Under the pieces are notes generated by a model. The model was not told where the DNA came from. It did not search any database and saw only the letters and a list, made by a program, of their open reading frames with translations. The translations under genes were made by a program, and so were the position numbers. Below are positions 15,133 through 24,087 of a stretch of 64,000 bases of DNA, piece by piece; within the stretch, counting starts at the first letter, position 1; the number at the start of each line of letters is the position of its first letter. Source of the stretch: Coleofasciculus sp937127375 (GTDB taxonomy: Bacteria; Cyanobacteriota; Cyanobacteriia; Cyanobacteriales; Coleofasciculaceae); the NCBI GenBank assembly GCA_040218875.1, contig JAVJQP010000134.1; one strand, given 5' to 3'.

Positions 15133-17853
15133 ATGAGCGGATATTCCCACGCATCTACTCCCGAATCCAACGGTGCTACCGACGTTCGCGCGACTGAGAG
15201 GGCGAAGCAGGTGGCGGCGGAAAATATGAATCATCAGACGGTAGACCGCCAACAGTTAACGCCGATGATGCAGCATTTTGCTGAACTGAAGGATCAATAT
15301 CCGAATGCGGTATTACTGTACCGAGTCGGTGATTTCTATGAAACCTTCTTCCAAGATGCGCGGCGCGTGGCTGAAGAATTGGAATTAGTTCTCACCAGTA
15401 AGGAGGCGGGGAAGGGTGTGGGACGAGTTCCGATGACGGGTGTCCCTAATCACTCCATTGAACGCCACGCGACTCAGTTAGTGGAAAAAGGTTATGCGAT
15501 TGTTATTTGTGATCAGGTAGAAGACGCCTCCATCGCCGCTAAAGAAGGGCGTCAGGTGAAACGGGAAATCACGCGGATTCTTACTCCCGGTACGTTAACC
15601 GAAGCGGGGATGCTAAATGCCAAACGCAATAACTTCCTGGCGGCGGTGGTAATAGCCGGGAATCATTGGGGATTAGCCTATGCGGATATTTCCACAGGGG
15701 AATTTTTCACCACCCAAGCGACGGATTTAGAGTTACTGGTACAGGAACTGTTGCGCTTGCACCCCTCAGAAGTCCTGATTCCTACCAACGCCCCGGATTT
15801 GGGGAGTATGTTGCGTCCAGGGGAACGTTCAGAGTCATTACCGGATTGGTTCCCTAGTTCCTTTTGTTATAGCCTGCGTCCGCAAACCCCCTTCCGTTCC
15901 TCCGAAGCTAGACAACGACTCTTGGAACGATTTAAAGTGCGATCGCTAGAAGGGATGGGCTGTGAACATCTGCCCCTGGGAGTTAGGGCGGCGGGGGGAT
16001 TATTGGAATATTTAGAAGAAACTCAAAAGGAAAATTATGTCGCTCTGCAACATTTACGCACCTATACCTTAGCCGATTATCTGATTTTAGATCACCAAAG
16101 CCGCCGTAATTTAGAAATTACGGCAACGGTGCGGGATAATACGTTTCATGGTTCCCTACTTTGGGCATTGGATCAAACCAGTACCGCTATGGGCGGACGG
16201 GCATTACGCCGTTGGTTATTGCAACCTTTGCTTGATGTGAAAGGAATTCGGGCGCGACAGGATACGATTCAGGAGTTGACGGAAAATACCGGACTGCGGG
16301 AAGATTTGCGCCAGTTATTACGGGGAATTTATGATTTAGAACGGTTAACCGGACGGGCTAGTTCCGGAACCGCAAATGCACGGGATTTGGTGGCGTTAGC
16401 GGATTCGCTGTTAAAATTACCCGACTTGGCAGAACTGGCGGCGTATGGAGGTTCTCCCTATCTGAAAGCATTGCAAACGTTTCCTCCTGAATTAGAACAG
16501 TTAGGACAAAGCATTCGCGCCCATTTAGTGGAATCGCCGCCATTGCAGATCAAGGAAGGCAATTTAATTCGTCCTGGGGTGAATGACCAACTGGATGAAA
16601 TGCGTCGCATGGCGGAAGCCGATCAGCAGTGGATTGCTAACTTAGAAGTCAGCGAACGCGATCGCACGGGTATTGGCAACCTAAAAGTAGGATACAACAG
16701 AACCTTCGGCTATTACATCAGTATTGCTCGCTCTAAAGCCGACCAAGTTCCCGACGAGTACATCCGCAAGCAAACCCTAACCAACGAAGAACGCTACATT
16801 ACTCCCGACTTAAAAGAACGCGAAACCCGGATTCTCACTGCACGGGAGGACTTAAACCGCTTGGAATATGAGATTTTTGTCGGATTACGCACCCAAGTGG
16901 GGAATTATGCCCAGTTAATTCGCCACCTCTCCCGCGCTGTGGCGGCGATTGATGTTTTGTCGGGTTTAGCGGAGGTGGCTGTACGCCAAGGCTATTGCCG
17001 TCCCACAATAGTAGAGGGGCGAGAGATTACGATTATCGATGGACGCCATCCCGTGGTAGAAAAGTCTCTCCCGGTGGGGTTCTTTGTCCCCAATTCGGCG
17101 TATTTGGGATGGGAGGAGTCAACCTCATCATCTGCGGAAAAGACAAAGACACAGAATCATCAACGTCCCGATTTAATTATCCTCACTGGACCCAATGCCA
17201 GTGGTAAAAGTTGCTACTTACGCCAAGTGGGATTAATCCAAATTATGGCGCAGACGGGGAGTTTTGTGCCAGCGACATCGGCGACATTGGGAATCTGCGA
17301 TCGCATTTTTACTCGAGTTGGCGCAGTTGATGATTTAGCCACGGGTCAATCCACGTTTATGGTGGAGATGAATGAAACGGCAAATATCTTGAATCATGCC
17401 ACAAGTAAGTCCCTGGTTTTATTAGATGAAATTGGCAGAGGAACCGCCACGTTTGATGGGTTATCCATTGCTTGGGCGGTGGCAGAATATCTGTCTCTGG
17501 AAATTCAAGCACGGACTATTTTTGCTACGCATTACCATGAGTTGAACGAATTGGCGTCTATTTTAGAGAATGTTGCCAATTATCAGGTTACGGTGAAAGA
17601 ATTGCCGGATGAAATTATCTTTTTACACCAAGTTCAACCGGGCGGCGCGGATAAGTCTTATGGGATTGAAGCGGGGCGTCTGGCGGGTTTACCCCCGGCG
17701 GTGATTCAACGGGCAAAGCAGGTGATGGGGCAAATTGAAAAGCACAGTAAAATTGCCATGGGATTGCGGAAAGGTATTGGCAAGAAAGCCAAAGATACTG
17801 AAACGATTACGCCAGACACATCGGTACAGCAGTTAGATATTTTTGCCGAGTGA
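15133..17853 (+). CDS. mutS: DNA mismatch repair protein MutS
   Basis: MutS recognises mismatches and starts repair. The 906-residue protein has the mismatch-binding GDFYETF near the N-terminus (the Phe-x-Glu that stacks on the mismatch is intact), connector and lever domains, a clamp, Walker A GPNASGKS at about residue 686, Walker B LLDEIGRGT and the FATHYHEL signature, so it is a true MutS1 and not MutS2. It is somewhat longer than E. coli MutS because of an N-terminal extension. I choose ATG 15133; GTG 15106 would add nine residues, and neither has a strong ribosome site. No mutL is in the window, as is common in cyanobacteria. Confidence 0.97.
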   Translation: MSGYSHASTPESNGATDVRATERAKQVAAENMNHQTVDRQQLTPMMQHFAELKDQYPNAVLLYRVGDFYETFFQDARRVAEELELVLTSKEAGKGVGRVPMTGVPNHSIERHATQLVEKGYAIVICDQVEDASIAAKEGRQVKREITRILTPGTLTEAGMLNAKRNNFLAAVVIAGNHWGLAYADISTGEFFTTQATDLELLVQELLRLHPSEVLIPTNAPDLGSMLRPGERSESLPDWFPSSFCYSLRPQTPFRSSEARQRLLERFKVRSLEGMGCEHLPLGVRAAGGLLEYLEETQKENYVALQHLRTYTLADYLILDHQSRRNLEITATVRDNTFHGSLLWALDQTSTAMGGRALRRWLLQPLLDVKGIRARQDTIQELTENTGLREDLRQLLRGIYDLERLTGRASSGTANARDLVALADSLLKLPDLAELAAYGGSPYLKALQTFPPELEQLGQSIRAHLVESPPLQIKEGNLIRPGVNDQLDEMRRMAEADQQWIANLEVSERDRTGIGNLKVGYNRTFGYYISIARSKADQVPDEYIRKQTLTNEERYITPDLKERETRILTAREDLNRLEYEIFVGLRTQVGNYAQLIRHLSRAVAAIDVLSGLAEVAVRQGYCRPTIVEGREITIIDGRHPVVEKSLPVGFFVPNSAYLGWEESTSSSAEKTKTQNHQRPDLIILTGPNASGKSCYLRQVGLIQIMAQTGSFVPATSATLGICDRIFTRVGAVDDLATGQSTFMVEMNETANILNHATSKSLVLLDEIGRGTATFDGLSIAWAVAEYLSLEIQARTIFATHYHELNELASILENVANYQVTVKELPDEIIFLHQVQPGGADKSYGIEAGRLAGLPPAVIQRAKQVMGQIEKHSKIAMGLRKGIGKKAKDTETITPDTSVQQLDIFAE

Positions 17854-17987
17854 TAACCTGATACCAAGTAGCAAGAGGGGGCGATTGAAATCACTGCTAC
17901 ACTTGCCTTGCGTCCGCCTGCGCGGACTAGGTTATAACGGGGGTAGCTAACCCGGATTTGGTATTATAGCAACTGCCAGTATCCTCT

Positions 17988-18107
17988 GTAGGGGCGGGTT
18001 TAGGGACAATCGTAGGGGCGGGTTTAGGGAATCAATTCAGATATCCACCGATAACGGAACAACAAAACCCGCCCTCCTCACCAATAACGGAACAACAAAA
18101 CCCGCCC
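17988..18107. repeat. Compound GGGCGGGTTT element with doubled ends
   Basis: Two left ends (17988 and 18012) and two right ends (to 18075 and 18107). The right part is a tandem copy of about 35 bases, CACC(G/A)ATAACGGAACAAC followed by AAAACCCGCCC. It looks like one element whose termini were each duplicated. Confidence 0.8.
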
Positions 18108-18206
18108 ATTCCCCCACCGAACGGCAATCGATTAATCCCAAACTGGACAACCAAACCCACCTTATTCTCAACCGCGATCGCACCAAAAAAATGTCGAAAT
18201 TGGGGC

Positions 18207-18270
18207 AGGGCGGGTTTTGTCGAAAGGTGATTGGTGACTCCATTAATTTTGTCCCTAAACCCGCCCCTAC
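18207..18270. repeat. GGGCGGGTTT palindromic element
   Basis: AGGGCGGGTTTTGTCG to CCCTAAACCCGCCCCTAC; the centre contains GATTGGTGACTCC, related to 59261-59322. Confidence 0.85.
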
Positions 18271-18428
18271 ATTGGGTTTTATGTCCCAATATCATATTTT
18301 AATATTGACCTGAAACCCGATCAAAAAACACCAGATTCCCAACCGCGATCGCACCGGCTTGTAGTAAGGGCTTTAGCCCTAGATTCTGGGCTTGTATTGA
18401 CATCGGATATCGCGGCAGAACATCGAAT

Positions 18429-18492
18429 GTAGGGGCGGGTTTAGGAGTAAAATTAACCCAGAAACCCATAACATTTCTACAAAACCCGCCCT
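18429..18492. repeat. GGGCGGGTTT palindromic element
   Basis: GTAGGGGCGGGTTTAGGAG to AAAACCCGCCC, inside the 1.1-kb repeat field. Confidence 0.85.
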
Positions 18493-18622
18493 TCCCCATC
18501 CTGTAACTTCCCGACATCTTTGGGATGCGATCGCGGTAAAAAATCGGGTGGGTATTGTTGTCAGTTTTGAGGTGAATCAAATTTAGGTTGGGATTCGACA
18601 AAAATCAGTCAACATTAGCCGT

Positions 18623-18687
18623 GTAGGGGCGACCCGCCTGCATTAATCAAAAACACCAATCTATTCAATTGGATCGGGTCGCCCTTT
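18623..18687. repeat. Variant palindromic element (GGGGCGACCC ends)
   Basis: Begins GTAGGGGCGACCCG and ends CGGGTCGCCCTTTA. It is the uninterrupted relative of the outer element at 5114-5240, and half of it recurs near 59350-59379. Confidence 0.75.
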
Positions 18688-18796
18688 ACTCAATTTGGTG
18701 GGTTACGGTGGAAACCCGCCCTTCCCTATCCTGTAACTGGAAAATTGGGTAGGTGTTGGTGTCAGTTTTGAGGTGAATCAAATTTAGGTTGGGATT

Positions 18797-18860
18797 AGGG
18801 CGGGTTTTGTTGTTTGGTTTGAGGTGGGTTTCCTGATTTTGTCCCTAAACCCGCCCCTAC
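18797..18860. repeat. GGGCGGGTTT palindromic element
   Basis: AGGGCGGGTTTTGTTG to CCCTAAACCCGCCCCTAC, the last element before the first GTPase gene. Confidence 0.85.
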
Positions 18861-18994
18861 ATACATATTATAGGCATTTTCACGTTTAACCCTCTCCCTC
18901 ATGTTCCCCCTGGGTGTTTGTAGTCAAAGCATCCGGGAAAGCGATCGCTTTCGCTGGGAACTGTATAGGAGAACCTATTCTGCTTTCCTTTATC

Positions 18995-21595
18995 ATGGTA
19001 TCCCTAACCCCCAGCATTTACCCCCAGGTAACCCTACCCAACACCACTCCCATGGCTAGTGAACCCCTCGACTACCCGTTCCTCTTACTCACTCATCTCG
19101 TTTGTGCCGATCGCCAAATTCATCGGGAAGAGTCGAAACTCTTGCATGAGTTGGCAGATCAAACTCAGGTGGGAGAACAGACAATCCAGGAAATGGAGAA
19201 AATTCTCGCCCAAGAGAAAACCCTTCTCCCTGTCGAGAACATCGCCCAGCAAATCCCCCCCGAACAGCAACCCGAAGCGATGCAGCAACTCCTGGCGATC
19301 GCTTATGTCGATGGACTCTTTTCCCCCTTAGAACGGCAAATGATTACACAGGTGGCGCAAATTTGGCACTGGGATGCGACAGAGGTGGAACAGATGATCA
19401 CTCAAGCCCAAACCCTGCAAGCCAACCGGGAAAAAGATAGGGAGTCTCACACCGAGAAACTCTCACTCAGCGCGATTTTACTCATGGGTGCAGAGTCTAT
19501 CTTATCCCGAACTTTAATCGCTAAACTTGCCACCTTCGCCCCCGAAACTCTGGGACGCCGCATTGTTCAATTGCAACGGCAAATCCTTTTAGCCGGACCC
19601 GACTACGAAGAAGCGGTGCAACGCAATAGCATTATCGCCAGGGAAGATTATCGCTTCACTGAAACCGCACTTCTGGATACTGAATCCACGTTAATCGGCT
19701 TAAATCAAACCCTAAAACTCACCCTAGAAAACCTCCAGAAAACCATTGATCAGCAGCCGACAAACCCAACCACGCAAGAACTGATCAATCAATTCAACCA
19801 AACCCAACAAACCCTAGCCGCCGAGATTGGAGAAGAACTGGACATTGTACGCGAATCCCTCTGGGCAAAACAACGCGCCTTGCACCATTTTAGTCTGGCG
19901 GTTATGGGAAAAACCAAAGTCGGGAAAAGTACCCTCCATGCGATTATTATTGGGGAAGGCTGGGAAGCCATTGGTAGTGGAGGACAGCGCACGACTCGCT
20001 TTAATCGAGTGTATGATTGGAAAAATATTCGCATTATCGATACCCCCGGAATTGGCGCACCAGGGGGGAAAAGTGAAGAGGAAATTGTCGAAAGTGTGAT
20101 TGAAGAATCGGATCTGATTTGCTATGTCGTCACCAATGACAGCATCCAAGAAACCGAGTTTCAATTCTTGCAGCAGTTAAAAGCCAAGGCAAAACCCTTA
20201 ATTATTCTACTCAACTTGAAATATAATCTGCGTGATCCGCGTCGCTTAGACTATTTCCTCAAAAATCCCGATAAACTCTTTACCCTAGAAGGAAGTAGTG
20301 GAATTGCTGGACATATCGATCGCATCCGTCGTTATGCCCAAAACCATTATGCCAACGACTATTTTGATATTATTCCCGTCATGCTGCTGGCGGCGCAAAT
20401 GGCAAGCGAACCCGAACACCAAGCTAATCAAGAGAAACTACTCAAAGCTAGCCGCATTCAGGACTTTTTAGACTCCATCCGCGAATCCCTAGTTAAGCAT
20501 GGTGCGATTCGGCGATCGCAAACGCTTCTGGGTTCGACTGTAGGTACGGTTGAACGCCCCTACCACTGGATGATTCAGAAACGTCAAAGCTATCAACAAT
20601 TGAGTGCGACTCTCACCCGTCAACGGGAAACCTTGCAGGCGCAAATCAAAACAGCGGGTAAGGATCATCTGGAATTCCTCCAGTATCAAATTGGCAGCAT
20701 TTTTCAAGATATTTTCAATAGTTTACCCGATTTTGCTGAATCCAATTGGAACTTCAGTCAGGAAAGTTTAAGACAAAATTGGGACTATAAACTGCAAGCG
20801 TTGCAAATTGATGATCGCCTGCAACATGCCTATCAAACAACGGTGCAAAACTTTAATCGAGATGTCGAAATTGCCTTGTCTGAACTGGGAACAGATTTAC
20901 AATTAATCGCTCAGTTGGGGAGGGATGATTTTCAATTTTTTCCGACTCCGGCTGCGTTATATAGTGATAATGCGGCAGAAATTGGCGGGAGTTTATTGAG
21001 ACTCTCCCAAACCCTAGTCACTCATTTTAGTCCCTCGGTGAACAAGACGGTGATGATGGGGGCAGTGGTGCTGAATAGCATTTTAGGTATTTTTACAACC
21101 CGCGAACAAAAACGCCATTTTGCCGTTCAACGGTTGTCTAAGTTGTTAACGCCACAAATCCGAGCCAGTCAACGAAAAATTGAGGAACAAGCGGCTAATA
21201 ATTTTCGCGATTATTACCACTATGCAGCCGGGAGTATTATGCGATATATTGAAGGACTGATTCAAGAGTTTGATCTAATTTCCAAACAGTTTAACCCTTC
21301 GACTTCGCTCAGGGTTAACACCGAGCGAAGCCGAGGTGTTAATCAGCCTCAGCAACAACTCAGTAATACAATTAATCGGCTTAATAGGGCGTATAGTAAG
21401 CGGATTGTCGATTGGTGTCAAGGAAACTATGAACCCTTGACTGAAGCCGGAATTGACAAAACAGTTACCCAAGTGAAACGGGAGTTTGGCAAGCAGATTG
21501 ATATTCAAACCAAATTTCAAGTCCGTTCTCATCTAGACAGCCAGGAGATTAATCGGATTTTGCAAGAAGATGTGTCGATGCATCGGCTTCAGTAG
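18995..21595 (+). CDS. Dynamin-like large GTPase with N-terminal TerB-like domain
   Basis: About 866 residues from the first ATG. Residues about 25-130 look like a TerB-type helical domain (LVCADRQIHREESKLLHELA, then AIAYVDGLFSPLERQMI, each with the acidic metal-site pattern). A GTPase follows: Walker A MGKTKVGKST at about 304-313, a switch threonine in GGQRTTRF and DTPGIG as G3; the fourth motif is LNLKYN and not N/TKxD. The C-terminal 450 residues are helical with a short hydrophobic stretch near SVNKTVMMGAVVLNS, which could be a membrane paddle. The start is uncertain (GTG 18914, ATG 18995 or ATG 19052). A palindromic repeat is inserted in frame at 21291-21340. It is followed by a second GTPase gene. 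Confidence 0.82.
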   Translation: MVSLTPSIYPQVTLPNTTPMASEPLDYPFLLLTHLVCADRQIHREESKLLHELADQTQVGEQTIQEMEKILAQEKTLLPVENIAQQIPPEQQPEAMQQLLAIAYVDGLFSPLERQMITQVAQIWHWDATEVEQMITQAQTLQANREKDRESHTEKLSLSAILLMGAESILSRTLIAKLATFAPETLGRRIVQLQRQILLAGPDYEEAVQRNSIIAREDYRFTETALLDTESTLIGLNQTLKLTLENLQKTIDQQPTNPTTQELINQFNQTQQTLAAEIGEELDIVRESLWAKQRALHHFSLAVMGKTKVGKSTLHAIIIGEGWEAIGSGGQRTTRFNRVYDWKNIRIIDTPGIGAPGGKSEEEIVESVIEESDLICYVVTNDSIQETEFQFLQQLKAKAKPLIILLNLKYNLRDPRRLDYFLKNPDKLFTLEGSSGIAGHIDRIRRYAQNHYANDYFDIIPVMLLAAQMASEPEHQANQEKLLKASRIQDFLDSIRESLVKHGAIRRSQTLLGSTVGTVERPYHWMIQKRQSYQQLSATLTRQRETLQAQIKTAGKDHLEFLQYQIGSIFQDIFNSLPDFAESNWNFSQESLRQNWDYKLQALQIDDRLQHAYQTTVQNFNRDVEIALSELGTDLQLIAQLGRDDFQFFPTPAALYSDNAAEIGGSLLRLSQTLVTHFSPSVNKTVMMGAVVLNSILGIFTTREQKRHFAVQRLSKLLTPQIRASQRKIEEQAANNFRDYYHYAAGSIMRYIEGLIQEFDLISKQFNPSTSLRVNTERSRGVNQPQQQLSNTINRLNRAYSKRIVDWCQGNYEPLTEAGIDKTVTQVKREFGKQIDIQTKFQVRSHLDSQEINRILQEDVSMHRLQ
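21291..21340. repeat. Palindromic CTTCGACTTCGCTCAGG repeat inside the GTPase reading frame
   Basis: Two hairpins in a row: TTAACCCT...AGGGTTAA and AACACC...GGTGTT, whose loops TCGACTTCGCTC and GAGCGAAGCCGA are also complementary to each other (11 of 12). It encodes NPSTSLRVNTERSRGVN, a low-complexity segment with no relation to its surroundings. This kind of repeat is normally intergenic. Confidence 0.85.
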
Positions 21596-21733
21596 AGGAG
21601 GGAGATGAGGGAGATGAGGGAGATGGGGGAGATGGGGGAGATGGGGAAGTCAACATAAGACGAATGACGAATGACATAAGACAAATAACAAATGACATAA
21701 GACGAATGACAAATGACATAAGACAAAGGACAA
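21596..21733. repeat. Minisatellite and heptamer array between the two GTPase genes
   Basis: First GGGAGATGAGGGAGATGG units (about 21599-21650), then ATGACATAAGACAAA/ATGACGA heptamer-type repeats to 21733. The last unit contains AAAGGA six bases before the ATG of the next gene, so the repeat provides the ribosome site. Confidence 0.85.
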
Positions 21734-23413
21734 ATGACGAATCAATTTAAATCAGCGGTTGTCGCGTCTAAGTTAACGACAGCTTGTATCAAATTTGACA
21801 AATACCTGGCGAAAATAAATCGAACGCCTCTAACTGAAATTCGTCAAAAACTACGACAGGAACTTAATACCTATCGCCATCAAGGAATGCTGAGTGTTGT
21901 CGTAGTTGGACAATATGGCGCAGGAAAATCTACCCTGATTTCTGCGTTGACAGGGCGACGAGATATTGCCATTCATTCCGATATGACAACGGATCAGATC
22001 ACCCGTTATAATTGGCAAGGAATTGAGGTCATTGATACCCCTGGACTCTTTACAGAACGGCAGGATCATGATGAAATAACCTATAGCGCGATCGCGAAGG
22101 CGGATTTGTTGATTTTCTGTCTCACCTCGATGCTGTTTGACGCGATAACGGTGGAAAATTTTAAGCAGTTAGCCTACCATAAGGGCTATCGCTGGAAAAT
22201 GATGCTGGTGATTAATAAAATGTCCGAGGAAGCGGGTGATGACAGTGAAAAAATGGCAAACTACCGCCGCAGTTTAGGTGAGGCTTTACATCCCTATAAT
22301 CTGGATGAGTTTCCCCTATGTTTTATCGATGCCAAAGACTACTGTGAAGGAATCGATTCTGGGGATAAATTTCTCAGAGACGTGAGTCGTTTTTCCACAT
22401 TCATTCAGACATTGGATACCTTGGTCGAACAGCGAGGGTATTTGACTCGCTTTGATACCCCGATTCGCATTGCTTTAAGCTGTGTAGATGACGCGCAGTT
22501 GCATATCAGTCGTACCACCGCACAAGATGCTGTATTTTTAGAGATACTCACCCGCCTAACTCGCAGTCTACACCAAGAAGGCGATCGCCTGCGAACTAAA
22601 ATTCAGGGGATAATTCTGCGCCTATCTGCTACGATTACTCAAGAAGGCGATATCCTGCAAGTAGCCTTGGGTAGTCAACTGAACTTTGAACAATTGACTC
22701 AGCGGACTGAACTGAATATCCAAAACCATTATGAACAAGCTTGCGAAAAAATAACCAATACCCTAAACCAGACGATGATATCCCTACACCAAACTATCTC
22801 GACAATCCTAAAAGGAAATTTGGTGCAAATTTTACTGGAATCGTGGGAACAGGCTAAACAGGATAATGACAATTCAGGTAATTCTAAAAAGGCACAACGC
22901 ATCCATCGTCAATTGCATTGGTTGAAAAGCTTTAGGGATACCGTTAAGGCAATGTCAGAAAACTATCCTCAAAATTTAGCCGAGTTTCAAGTTAAACCTT
23001 GGCAGTCGGTAGAAGCGATGACTCCAATTATCCATATTTCCCACTTCTTAAGTTCGGCAACGAGCATTTTCTCAGAGAAACCTGAACCGGATACTGGGGA
23101 ATACCCAGGGCATAGAGAAAAACAAATGAACGATATTATCCGTTATATTACCAGTCAATTTCAGGCAATTGCTAAACATCTAGAGAATCAAATTAACGCT
23201 CAACTCTGGACTGTAGAACAACAAACCTATCGAAAACTGGAGCAACAGATTGGGGTCAAACGGCAGCAGGAACTAGACGCGATCGCGGGTTATAACAAAG
23301 ACGTAAAACAATTAGCTGAAATTCGTCGTGACTTTGAGCGAATTTTGCAGTATATTAGCAAGGCGACAGTCGATTCCTCGACTTCCTCAGGAACCTTCCT
23401 CAGGAACGGGTGA
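21734..23413 (+). CDS. Dynamin-like GTPase (second of adjacent pair)
   Basis: A 559-residue GTPase. The G domain is N-terminal: Walker A GQYGAGKST (59-67), switch threonines in DMTTDQITR, DTPG at 101-104 and NKMS at 161-164, where the usual Asp of NKxD is Ser. A long helical region with coiled-coil character follows (for example INAQLWTVEQQTYRKLEQQ). It is shorter than its neighbour and has no TerB domain. Bacterial dynamin-like proteins often come as adjacent pairs that act together on membranes; I infer such a pair here. The last residues (SSTSSGTFLRNG) come from a short CCTCAGGAAC repeat, so the C-terminus may have been altered. Confidence 0.82.
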   Translation: MTNQFKSAVVASKLTTACIKFDKYLAKINRTPLTEIRQKLRQELNTYRHQGMLSVVVVGQYGAGKSTLISALTGRRDIAIHSDMTTDQITRYNWQGIEVIDTPGLFTERQDHDEITYSAIAKADLLIFCLTSMLFDAITVENFKQLAYHKGYRWKMMLVINKMSEEAGDDSEKMANYRRSLGEALHPYNLDEFPLCFIDAKDYCEGIDSGDKFLRDVSRFSTFIQTLDTLVEQRGYLTRFDTPIRIALSCVDDAQLHISRTTAQDAVFLEILTRLTRSLHQEGDRLRTKIQGIILRLSATITQEGDILQVALGSQLNFEQLTQRTELNIQNHYEQACEKITNTLNQTMISLHQTISTILKGNLVQILLESWEQAKQDNDNSGNSKKAQRIHRQLHWLKSFRDTVKAMSENYPQNLAEFQVKPWQSVEAMTPIIHISHFLSSATSIFSEKPEPDTGEYPGHREKQMNDIIRYITSQFQAIAKHLENQINAQLWTVEQQTYRKLEQQIGVKRQQELDAIAGYNKDVKQLAEIRRDFERILQYISKATVDSSTSSGTFLRNG

Positions 23414-23656
23414 GGGGTGATTTGGTTCTTACTTTTCACGGGATTTGGAAAACCTCTCTCCAAACCTCTCTCCTGCGAGGAGAGAGGCTTTGAATTCTCC
23501 CCCTTTTGAAGGGGGACGGAAGGGGGATCATAAGGGCGACGGGAGGGGGATCTAAAAGGGGGGAACGAGGGGGCTAGGGGGTTAGGTCTGATCTAGATTT
23601 TTCTAGATGGCGTGAAAAATCAGGATTTGGTTAGGTGGGAAATCAAGAAGGTTATC
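23414..23656. repeat. Spacer with G-rich hairpin repeats
   Basis: Contains CCTCTCTCCTGCGAGGAGAGAGG, split here as the arms CCTCTCTCC and GGAGAGAGG, then CCCCCTTTTGAAGGGGG hairpins and GGGGGATC repeats up to about 23585. Such runs are common between cyanobacterial genes. No coding signal. Confidence 0.65.
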
Positions 23657-23911
23657 ATGGAGTTAAATACATTTTCTATTTATGCAAAAAACTCAGACAA
23701 GGGTCAACAGGTAAAAAGCCAAGTTGAGAAACAAGGATTTGAATATTCTGAGACTTTTCCTGACTTTATGATTACAGTAGGAGGAGACGGGACTTATTTA
23801 GAAGCGGAACGAATGAAACAGAGTTGGCATTGGCTTTTGGATAGCACACCCATTAATAAACTCCCATGCTGGAGAAGACTCAATATTGGGTTGAGACAGA
23901 AACTCAGTTAG
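23657..23911 (+). pseudogene. Truncated NAD kinase fragment
   Basis: The frame from ATG 23657 (AAGAAGG ribosome site 5 bases upstream) encodes 84 residues. The first 55 match the N-terminal lobe of short NAD kinases: FSIYAKNSDKGQQV, then PDFMITVGGDGTYLEAER, with the GGDGT nucleotide-binding motif. After that the similarity stops and the remaining 30 residues (KQSWHWLLDSTPINKL...) look unrelated. Full-length enzymes have about 265-300 residues with a second domain that is absent here. It is either a decayed gene or a recombination product; an expressed short protein would not be an active kinase. Confidence 0.6.
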
Positions 23912-23970
23912 TGGGGTAGTGATGACTGAACTCATAAAACACCCTCCGTTACAGGAAACCTCAAAACTTG

Positions 23971-24035
23971 GTCGGGGCGGGTTTAGTTAAGTTAGGGGTT
24001 TGTGCCGAAACGTTATGGGTAAAACCCGCCCCTAC
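23971..24035. repeat. GGGCGGGTTT palindromic element
   Basis: GTCGGGGCGGGTTTAG to AAAACCCGCCCCTAC. Its right half (GTGCCGAAACGTTATGGG) recurs in the half element at 28467-28503. Confidence 0.85.
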
Positions 24036-24087
24036 AGATTGGCTTCTCAGACGCTTCAAAAGCGCGTCTCTACAATCCCCGCACCTC

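Larger units (their letters stand above)
17854..18994. other. 1.1-kb intergenic repeat field
   Basis: No gene is supported. It contains at least five palindromic elements (17988-18107 compound, 18207-18270, 18429-18492, 18623-18687 variant, 18797-18860) and a direct repeat: the block CCCGCCCTTCCC, CCTGTAACT, GGTGTCAGTTTTGAGG, AATCAAATTTAGG at 18716-18796 repeats 18486-18599. Several elements share GAATTGATT/CACCGATAACGGAACAAC-type centres. Confidence 0.8.

Noticed and set aside
18032..18601. Minus-strand frames in the mutS-GTPase spacer
   Set aside because: Each consists mostly of palindromic-element translation (GGFCRNVMGF-like) and has no family resemblance.
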